DNA of 64,000 nucleotides from Symbiodinium natans (lineage: Eukaryota > Sar > Dinophyceae > Suessiales > Symbiodiniaceae), in assembly GCA_905221605.1 (NCBI GenBank), contig CAJNDS010002093.1, positions 421,295 through 485,294 of the forward strand, written 5' to 3'. The translations under genes were made by a program, and so were the position numbers. This document shows positions 56,155 to 64,000 of this stretch, one piece after another. The notes below the pieces were generated by a model. It was not told where the DNA came from. It saw only the letters and a list, made by a program, of their open reading frames with translations, and did not search any database. Every line of letters begins with the position of its first letter. The stretch's first letter is position 1.

Positions 56155-57010
56155 TTTGTAGGAAGACCATCGACACTATTTTAAGCCGTGCAAGCGTGCT
56201 TCAAAGCATATTTAAGCCGTGCAAGCTTGCTTCAAATCAGATGAATCTTTTTTTTGCAAATAGGGGGCGCTGCCACCCCCCCCCCCCCAACCCCACCACT
56301 TTTTTAAGCTGTGCAAGCTTGCTCAGCTTGCTCCAAAGCATATGAAGCTTTTTTAACCCATCATGCGATCATTGTGTTTGCATATGGGGGGGGGCTGCGC
56401 TCCCCGAACCCCCAGCTTTTTTAAGCCGTGCAAGCTTGCTTCAAATCATATGATAAACCATCATGCGATCATTGTGTTTGCAAATGGAGAGGCTGCGCCC
56501 CCCCCAACCCCCCCGCTTTTTTAAGCCGTGCAAGCTTGCTTCAAATCAGATGAGTCTTTTTCCAACCCATCATGCGATCATCGTGTTTGCAAATGGCGGG
56601 GGCCCCCCCGCCTTTTTTTAAGCCGTGCAAGCTTGCTTGCAAAAAAGTATGAGTCTTTTTAAAACCCATCATGCGATCATTGTGTTTGCAAAAGGGGGCT
56701 TGTTTTGAGCAGTGCAAGCTTGCTTCAAAGCATATGAGTCTTTTTAGCCCCCCCCCCCTCGCATTTTCATTAGAACCGAAATTGAACCTCAAGTCTATAA
56801 ACCTTAACCCCCCTAAACTCGAACCCTCAACCCCAGAGCCTAAAGCCCTCAACTCTAAAAACCCTCGAGGCTACCCCCAAAGCCCTTCGGACACACCAAA
56901 GACCGCCCCTATACTCCCTGGTTTAGGGTTTAGGGTTGAGGGTCGCGCCCCCCCCCCCCCCCCCCGCCCTGCTTTTTTAAAGCCGCGCAAGCTTGATTCA
57001 AATCATATGA
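56155..57010 (+). repeat. about 110-bp G-run/C-run hairpin repeats
   Basis: About six to seven units: CATCATGCGATCATTGTGTT, TGCAAAT, G-run, TGCGCC, C-run, AACCCCC, TTTTTTAAGCCGTGCAAGCT, TGCTTCAAATCATATGA. Each can fold through the G and C runs and the GCAAGCTTGC palindrome. Related copies are at 9853-10080. Confidence 0.85.
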
Positions 57011-57014
57011 ATCC

Positions 57015-57225
57015 TTTTTTACATATATAGACAAAATAAAGGTCTTGCTATGGACATATAGAGAAAATGGAGGTTTGTTGTCCTATGTAAATAAAAACAA
57101 AATAGAGGTTTCCCTGTGTAAATATAAAGAAAATCATGGTTTTCCTACGTAACAATAGTGAAAATAATTGTTTTCCTACGCAAATAATGACAAAATGTAG
57201 GTTTTCCTATGGAAACATAGAGAAC
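57015..57225 (+). repeat. about 38-bp AT-rich tandem repeat
   Basis: Five to six degenerate units with AAAATRGAGGTTTTCCTAYG and TAAATAAAGA. Confidence 0.75.
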
Positions 57226-57403
57226 CGCCGACCGCCCCTACATGGGACGTTGTCAAAGAATGTTGTTGGGATGGTGTTTTCTTTAGCGCTTGTTGGACTC
57301 GAGGTTTCTTAGAGTTGAGGGTTACATGGGGTCAAGCATGTCCCAACGTCAAGGCCTGAACTTCCTAAGAGCCTTTCTGCCGGGGCGGGAGCCAGGGGGG
57401 TCC

Positions 57404-57547
57404 GTCCCGCCCCGTCCCGTCCCTTCCCGTTTTGTCCCGTTTTGTCCCGTTTTGTCCCGTCCCGTTTTGTTCCGCCCCGTCCCGTCCCGTCCCTTCCCGT
57501 TTTGTCCCATCCCGTCCCGTCCCGTCCCGTCCCGTCCCGTCCCGTCG
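57404..57547 (+). repeat. CCCGT pentanucleotide microsatellite
   Basis: (CCCGT)n with CCCTT and TTTGT variants. Confidence 0.95.
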
Positions 57548-57665
57548 GCGGACATCGAAAACCAACTGGCCGACATCGACCGGGAACCGGTGGGCATCCA
57601 TAGGTCACATCTTGTCTTTCGTTGTCATGGTGATTTTTTGATTGTTCGCCGGTAATATTCCTGCA

Positions 57666-57711
<46 letters not shown>

Positions 57712-57712
57712 G
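57540..57712 (-). repeat. inverted copy of the CCGGCGAACAA/(CAGA)n repeat
   Basis: On the minus strand this reads (CAGA)n, then ACCGGCGAACAATCAAAAAA and ACAACGAAAGACAAGATGTG, parallel to 55870-55990 on plus. Confidence 0.7.
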
Positions 57713-58910
57713 CGTGTGCGACAGCTTTGTTTCTACGAGTGTTCTCCACGCATGAATTTCATGCTGTCATAGGGGCTACCCAGATTCAGATTCTAATATC
57801 AGCCTCGTTTCTGATCATACCCAGAGTTGAACTGACCAACAAGAGTTCTATGCTAAAACGTGTACGTATGTACTAGGATCAATACTCCCTTTTGTTCAAA
57901 TCATAAAAGTTCTTGTTAGTCTGGCTGGATTGTTATTGCCAAAAGTCATCGTTCTTGTCCTGCGTTTTCACTTTTCTAGCCATAACCACCATGTTCACGT
58001 TCACATTCACGTGGACAGAAGCAGAAAGGTAAGACTCGAAAGAGTCGACGTCGAGACAGAAGAAAAGGGACCATCGTCCGCTAGTAACCACAAGCCGTGC
58101 CATTCTGTTCGGACACCTCAGCTATCATTATCATAATTAGTTGTTTATAAGCCAGATGACCTTCAAAATCCAAACAAGATCAAACAAGAAATCGAAAATA
58201 TCACAAGAAGTAGGCTGGAATTTCCGGGGGTCGCAGAAAAAGACACAAGAAGTGTTCAGGGAACCCTTGGAGAGTCCATCGTGAGATGTGAACCGATGTG
58301 ATGTGAGATTCGACACCTGGCGCTGGCGACGCCGTCGGGATGGTCGAAGGGCCTGGGTGGAGGTGGCTGGCTAGGTGGCTATCCGTAGTAGTTATGCTCG
58401 CCTTCCTGCCTTAGCGTTGCGAATGGTAGAGTGGAATTCAGATGGTGATTCTCGGGCTTTCGACAAGCAAATGTGTCCAGGCAGTCTTCATCCAAGCCTC
58501 CGTCGAGCTGCGAAGGATCTGGCAAGAACCTGGAAGGAAGGCTACTCATGGAAATGTTTCTGCCACGCCGCTTGCAGCCCATTCACAAAGCCCGGTAAGT
58601 GGACCTGGCCATCGGATCCACCAGGCTTGACATGGCCACGCCCTCGCGCATTGTCAGCAGGCACGCTCACAGAAAATGCCGACACCAGCTCACGCCGGAG
58701 CACATGGACGACACGCTGACAGCTGCTTCTCTTCAAGGACCTCCAGTCCTGCAAGGAAGGAAGACCACGCGCCACTACTCCCGCAGACTCGGAACGTCTC
58801 CTCCCTGCCTTCCTGCACTTGCCATCTTCCCATAGGACTTCGGACGCGCGCCAAAGTGAGGAGCGAGAGAATGGCATGGCCACTGCCTGATGCATGCAGT
58901 GGGCGGGAGA
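57713..58910. other. unassigned sequence
   Basis: A plus frame at 58375-58719 has no recognised domain; no exon of the kinase other than that below was found. Confidence 0.3.
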
Positions 58911-58992
58911 AGGAAAAACTGCCGTGCTGACTTATCTGCAGGACTTGCTCGGAGGCCTTCTGATGGTGGATCCGGAGCTGCATGCGCTTCGG
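58911..58992 (+). pseudogene. kinase exon fragment (subdomain XI) with its upstream intron end
   Basis: 58911-58940 matches the end of the kinase intron before its exon at 43235 (GGCGGGAGAAGGAA... TCTGCAG), and 58941-58991 matches that exon: DLLGGLLMVDPEL. The sequence has VDP where the minus-strand gene has LRP. A four-base CATG insertion after PEL shifts the frame relative to 43200. Preceding exons were not found, so it looks like a broken, inverted paralog fragment. Confidence 0.6.
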
Positions 58993-60690
58993 GCCGTGCT
59001 TCCGGGTTGTTCCGTGCCTAGCAGCCGACAGGACATGGCGCTGCTTGGCTGGACTTACACGGTTTGTGTATCATGAGTTTGTCCCCCTCCAGCCCCTAAC
59101 CAGTCAGCTCAAAAAAACATGGGTCAACAATGAAAGAACTCAACCAACACCGGCGCCCAATACCGACATATTGCACAGTGGTTTGCTGATTTCGATGCAC
59201 GTGTAAAATTCACGACTGCTTGCCGCTCCCAGCCGTGTTGCTATCTCTCCGTTTAAGCGCAGAGTGAATTCGCAGTCGGCGCTCCATTGACAGTACAGGG
59301 ATGCCCTTTGCGAAGCCTGAATTCAGCAAATTGGCTATTTGCCAGCGAGATGGGGTGTGGCGGGCGGAGCGGAGGCGGATGAGGGGGCAGTGGCAGGAGT
59401 GGGGGCGAGGCAATAAACCTTGGTGGTAGTTTATGGCACACGCTTCGTTCGCCATAGAAGGGTTGTCGAGTTCTGCATTCTTGCAGGGGGCGGGGGAGGG
59501 GGGGGGGGGGTGGCGTCCCTTGTGTGCGCGCTCTTGGGTTTGTCCGTAGTGCTCGAGATGTTCGCCCAACTCACGGTTTTCGTCTTTTTCGGTGTTTGAC
59601 GGAAAACGCTGTTTTTGACATTTAGGGTGGGGGGGGGGTGGGTGTTTCCCGAAACCTCGGTATTTACAATGCTTTCGGCACTTGTCGATGGTTTTTTTCT
59701 CACACGCCGTAAACGAAGTTTTTGCAATTTTTCGTCGTTTCTCTTTCCAGGGCGGGGCGTGCTGCTTCGGAATCCTCGGTGTTTACAGCGTTTTCGGGGC
59801 TTTTCCAGGGAAACTCTTGGTATTTACAGCACTTGCCGCACTCCTCTATTTCTGCATGCCTGGCTCACAGTGGCCGGCGGATTTTGAAAGCCACTGTAAA
59901 GCACAAAGCACAGATCACGAACTTTTCCCCGACATGTGTGTTGCCAAAGCCCCGCGCTTGTCTGAGTCATACAACCTTTGTACGGCGGCGACAGAAGCGC
60001 CTCCCTTGTTTTTTCTTGTTGTTGCGGTCCTTGGTGTGGGCTTGATTCACAGGCTTTTGTCTCGGGTTTGGAACTTAAGCGTGGCAAGCTTTCGCCAAAA
60101 CCGCCAACTTTCACAAATAACAATCCCTTAGCTAGCAATTAGCACGCCGCGTTGTTTGCTACCTGCTAGCAAGCAAATTGGCTGGGAGGGATCGGGGGGG
60201 TGGTCGACAAAGTCATGAACATAGGGTTGTGGATTTCGGGGTGTAGCCTTCTCACTCATGGCCGCACAGAGGTCCCCTTTCAGTGTAAACTTGGATTGTA
60301 GAAGGCCGAGCCTGTGTTGATCCAAGGTCGCGCATGCATTACCCGCAGCATGCCAGTGCACCACTCTCAGATCAAAGGTTGTTGAATGGGGTCTGGGGTG
60401 AGGATTCTGGGCCTGCGGTGTATATATACACCGAACCTCATGGATGAATGTCAAGATTCGCCTTCCTGCTCATTCAACCCTGCGCCCGGCCCGGTATCAT
60501 TAGGCCCCTTCTTCTAGCCGCGCCAGCCGCGCCAGCAGGACAACTGCTGCTTGGCTTGTGTTTCGAGAAACAGAACACACCGTAAGCGCAAAAACACCTA
60601 AACACACAACGCAAACACTACAACTACAAAAAGCCGAGCAAAGCTACTGCCCCAAAGCCGCAAAACAACTCAAGGACAGAACGTCCCTCA
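58993..60690. other. unassigned; one possible membrane protein frame
   Basis: A plus frame with ATG at 59688 and stop at 60131 has two hydrophobic stretches (about residues 30-55 and 105-122) but no recognised family. Its first half lies in a degenerate GGTATTTACAGC/GGTGTTTACAGCG repeat (59655-59840), which argues against a real gene. Confidence 0.25.
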
Positions 60691-60750
60691 GATCCTAGAC
60701 CCTAAACCTTTCAGTAGGGTTTAGGGTTTAAGGTTTGGGGTTTTTAGGGT
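60690..60750. repeat. short opposed telomere-type words
   Basis: ACCCTAAACCTTTC next to TAGGGTTTAGGGTTTAAGG; only about six units. Confidence 0.7.
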
Positions 60751-62060
60751 TGGCTTCTTAGCTCCAAGATCCAAGATCCCAAAACGCCTCGAAGCCCCCT
60801 GAACCCAGAAATGCGAGCTAGACAAGCTCCCTCCCCCCCGCAGAGGTTTTAGACACGCTTTTCCCCCTCCCTCCCCCCCCCCCCACCTCCCCCCCCATCC
60901 TCCCCGTTAGTGCCTCGTTTTTGGTCCCTCAGGCTTGGATTTTGAGGGTTGCGGGGCCTCGGGTGTATACATGTTTGCAAAGGTTGTCCCTGCTTCAAAG
61001 AGTAAAGACGCTGCACCAACGCAGTACATCGACTTTGTGACCCCAACCCCACCCAAAGCGTTGTACAACAACTTTGTTCACCCTTTATTCGGCCGATGCA
61101 GTTGTGACTCGGCCGAGGCCTGTCTATCATGGCCAGATCCAGCTTCTCGCCGTTGCAGCATCGCTAGTCTTGGTGGGTTGCTGTGGTCGTGGTGATGGTA
61201 GTAGCTCTTGTGGTGGTCAGCGCCGGTGTTGCATGACTCAGGCTCAGTATGGGGACGACAACGGGGGTCACAGGAGGCGCACCCAGGAGACAGGCGAGGG
61301 GCTCACACTCGTCCAGTTGGCTAGTTGCCAGCGCGAGATAGAATCAGATAGAATGTACGGCAGTGTCCTGCCCGCCTTGCAGTTTTTTCTCATTGCTAGA
61401 CAAGCTTGAAGCGTGACAGGTCACATACGCTCCGGTTTGCAAGGATGTGCACACAGCTGCAGCTGAGGAAAGGTTGCACATGTAAGTATAGGATTCAGTA
61501 GAGGGTCAACCAAGTTTGACATCTTGGTGCTGGTTCACAAGAGGATTTCCCCTCTATTCACCATGGCCGGGCCGGGGGGAGGGGGGGTGGCGGGATGGGT
61601 GGATGGCCCAGGGCCCAGGCCCATGCCAAGGCAGGGCGCCCGACGACATTGCAACCTGGCCTGAGGTCATGGTCCTGGCCCAAAGTGGCGGGATGGGTTG
61701 TGTGAAGGGCGCACAGCATGTTTCCCTGCAACTGAGAGGGTAGGTAGCCTATACTGCGGCCATGACCCATGGATCGGAGGGGAGGATGCCATACCGCGCG
61801 CGTGAGGGTTGGTTTTGTTTGTCAGCCGATATGTCATGGTCGGCATGCCATGGGTCACCTGGCAGCATGCACAAATGGTGGCCAAGCCCATCTGAGGACC
61901 AAATGCTCTGGGCCATCCACCCATCCTGCCATGCTCTGGTTGTGACAGCGTCAGGATAGTGTTCTGACTACCCATCATTCACACACGGTATGGGCTGTAG
62001 GCCATGACCTCCCACCCACAAAGGGGGCATTCTGTGGGCCCTGCTGCCGTGCCGACACGA
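60751..62060. other. unassigned sequence
   Basis: Poly-C at 60865-60895, GC-rich sequence at 61560-61700. Frames on both strands are unconvincing. Confidence 0.3.
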
Positions 62061-62063
62061 AAG

Positions 62064-62135
62064 TATACATATATATATATATATATTTATTTATTTATTT
62101 ATGTATTTATTTATTTATTTATTTATTTATATCAA
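62064..62135 (+). repeat. (TA)n and (TTTA)n microsatellite
   Basis: (TA)n followed by about 13 TTTA units; a separate (TATATC)n lies at 62417-62447. Confidence 0.95.
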
Positions 62136-62517
62136 GCAGGGTTATATTTCTGGTTTTGGTGAGTGTATATAAGGTTCCTGTTTAATATTGGTGAGTGTAT
62201 ATATGGGGTGTCCTTTTGGGGATACAAGAAATATAAACCCTACTTCATATGTCTGTCTATCTATCTGTTTATCTATAAATTCATAACTGTGCATTGTCGT
62301 CCGTACGTAGCGTCAGGGGGTGGGGGCCTTCCAAGCACGTGCCGCCAAATGTGTCTTCAGGCGTCGGGCGAAATGTACACCACCACGGGAGACCACCCTG
62401 TAAATGTGCAGCTTATCTATATCTATATCTATATCTATATCTATATCCAGACTCAGGATTGGATCCTCTTTGCATAGCTCCAAGAAGAAACTTCAGATCC
62501 ACGATCCAATGCTACAA

Positions 62518-63271
62518 AGCTTCAAACCAAGATATTGCAAGCATCCGCCAGGATGGTGCCGCGCTGCGCCGCCGCGTGGGCGAGTTGGAGGATTTGGTCG
62601 TTCTAGACAGTTGGATTTCCAGTTCTGTGTTTGGGACTTGGTTTTCGGGAATTGTGCTGGGTACTTGAAAACTGATGACACCCATCCATAGGGTTCTTCT
62701 CCGCGCAAAAAAATGGGTTTCAAAGGTCGTTCTGTTCGGGCTTTGCGTGGCAGTCAGGGATGTTAGCAGGATCCATTTAGGGTAATGTGCCCCCCCCCAT
62801 CAGTGGTTCGAGACGATTTGGCTGGCGTTCGGGGCCTTGGGGGTTTGCGAGATCTACACGGGGCCTCATTGAAGGAACGCCAAAGCCAACATCTCCAGCC
62901 CGCAAGACCTAAGCCCTGCAAGCGGTCATGCCGCGCTCGCTTCAGGAGGGACGATCGAAGCAGGAGGAGGAGCTACTTCTTAGTTTGAGACTATGGGTAG
63001 CGACATGTAGAGAGTCAACCATGCCACAGGAGATCAGGAGATCTCCAACTTGAAGAGGCTAGCGGAAGACCAACGCGAGGTGCCGGGGCGGTTTGGGGGC
63101 TTCTGGTTTGGGGCTTATGGGGCTCGAGATTGAGCGGCTTTAAGGGGTTTTGGGTTTAGGGTTCAGGGTGTAGGTTGTAGCGGTACCTGAGCTCTTAAGA
63201 GGTGTCGAAGGGGCCGCGCTCGAGCACAGGAGATCTCCATCTTGAAGCGGCAGGTGGAGAACCAAAGCAAG
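62518..63271 (+). CDS. coiled-coil protein, partial, with duplicated short exons
   Basis: Three coding-like pieces on the plus strand have coiled-coil character: about 62518-62600 (SNQDIASIRQDGAALRRRVG, ELEDLV), 63035-63079 (QEISNLKRLAEDQRE) and 63227-63271 (QEISILKRQVENQSK). The last two are each followed at once by a donor-like GTGCCGGGGCGG and matching intron sequence, so exon plus intron start were duplicated. Exact acceptors and other exons are not defined. No family is recognised beyond the coiled coil. It may continue beyond the part seen. Confidence 0.35.
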
Positions 63272-63345
63272 GTGCCGGGGCGGCTTGGGGGCTTCTGGTT
63301 TGGGGCTCATGGGGCTCGAGATTGAGCGGCTTAAGGGGTTGTTTT
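63035..63345 (+). repeat. tandem duplication of an exon with its intron start
   Basis: 63035-63155 and 63227-63345 align with offset about 192; the intron part (GGTGCCGGGGCGG... GGGCTCGAGATTGAGCGGCT) is more alike than the exon part. Confidence 0.85.
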
Positions 63346-63583
63346 AGGGCTTTTGGGGTTGCGCCATTTCTTTGTCGAATGTGCCGGCCTCAGCCCGTGA
63401 CTGAAAAAGCGCTGCAGCGGCGTAGTAGCAATCCGTTGCCCCCTGTTTATGTCAGTTAGTTGCCAGGGTGGATGAAACATCGGGGGAGGGGGCTTCTTGG
63501 GTTGGGGCACGGAAAAATGAATAAGGCATCGTTCCAAAACATCCGAAGCTTCTTGCGCAGATCTGACTCTACAGTGTCTCAGC

Positions 63584-63946
63584 TCAGGGTGTCAGGGGAT
63601 CAGTCAATTGGGCTTCCCAGGACCGCAGAAACTGTGTCAGCGTAAGCAACCTGCGCCCGTCAATTTGGTTTCCCAGGCCCCAAAACCGCTTCTGCGGTGC
63701 ATGATGTGTGGAAAAAGCCGCGCTGTTGCTTTCAATGCTCCTTAAGTGCTTTTTGGGGTCGAGGCTGGTGTACTGTTGTCGGATGAGGTCGGGTGACTGG
63801 GCGACACAGGCATTAGTAGCAAAATGCAGCAGCTTTTGCTGTGTCTGCGGAAGGACCTTGAATGGACGAAGGAGTCGTTGGTCTGTTTGTTTCTCGGCAG
63901 CGTCGGCAGGCCACTTCAAAGTTGTTAAGCCTGGCGGTTTCGGCAA
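63584..63946 (-). CDS. hypothetical protein, partial or single exon
   Basis: A minus frame with 120 codons from 63946 to the stop at 63584 has mixed composition, no low-complexity stretch and ordinary codon use. It contains NACVAQSPDLIRQQYTSLDP and HHAPQKRFWGLGNQIDGRRL. The frame is open further upstream, so the start is uncertain and exons may lie to the right. No family is recognised. Confidence 0.35.
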   Translation of the reverse strand: MPKPPGLTTLKWPADAAEKQTDQRLLRPFKVLPQTQQKLLHFATNACVAQSPDLIRQQYTSLDPKKHLRSIESNSAAFSTHHAPQKRFWGLGNQIDGRRLLTLTQFLRSWEAQLTDPLTP

Positions 63947-64000
63947 GCACCAGTTGCATGTCTCTGTGGCAAAGGCAAAGGGAAGGCCTCGGCCGGCTCG

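Noticed and set aside
57290-57749. Arg/Pro/Val-rich and Gly/Asp/Thr-rich frames
   Set aside because: Products of the CCCGT microsatellite.

Overview
The window looks like nuclear DNA from a dinoflagellate, probably of the Symbiodinium/Polarella type. Four things suggest this: many interstitial TTTAGGG arrays, a Ty1/copia element with dinoflagellate-style extra domains, a protein kinase gene whose 17 inferred introns use GT, GC and GA donors with mostly AG|G acceptors, and a large excess of repeats over genes. This is inference; no rRNA or organelle marker is present.

Layout. 1-9181 is an almost complete Ty1/copia retrotransposon with LTRs, an extra HAD-like reading frame and one 2325-residue Gag-Pol frame. 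9.2-22 kb holds minisatellites, AT microsatellites, inverted repeats, many TTTAGGG/CCCTAAA arrays and one small secreted cysteine-rich protein gene. 22247-25688 is a second retroelement with an RT-RNase H gene and split direct repeats (A1, B1-A2-B2), seated exactly inside a TTTAGGG array. 25.7-28 kb is degenerate telomere-type repeat with short coding-like islands. 28.7-33.4 kb is a tandem segmental duplication of about 2.2 kb. 33.4-34.9 kb is an AT palindrome cluster, a 100-N gap and a 34-bp minisatellite. 38.3-48 kb is the gene-bearing part, with an intron-rich SNF1/AMPK-like kinase and a dsRNA-binding-domain exon, both on the minus strand. 48.5-51.4 kb is a 0.78-kb tandem array. 55.4-57.7 kb is microsatellite and hairpin-repeat DNA. 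57.7-64 kb is mostly unassigned, with a kinase exon fragment and duplicated coiled-coil exons.

Most notable are (1) the telomere-repeat-inserted retroelement with an A1-ORF-B1-A2-B2 layout and no target duplication; (2) the copia polyprotein, which combines a CCCH zinc finger in Gag, a C5-methyltransferase-like segment between integrase and RT, and an upstream frame that contains no ATG; (3) a kinase whose 18 exons join in frame to 371 codons plus a stop using 6 GT, 5 GC and 6 GA introns; and (4) one of those introns having a dispersed copy 5 kb away, as expected for an introner.
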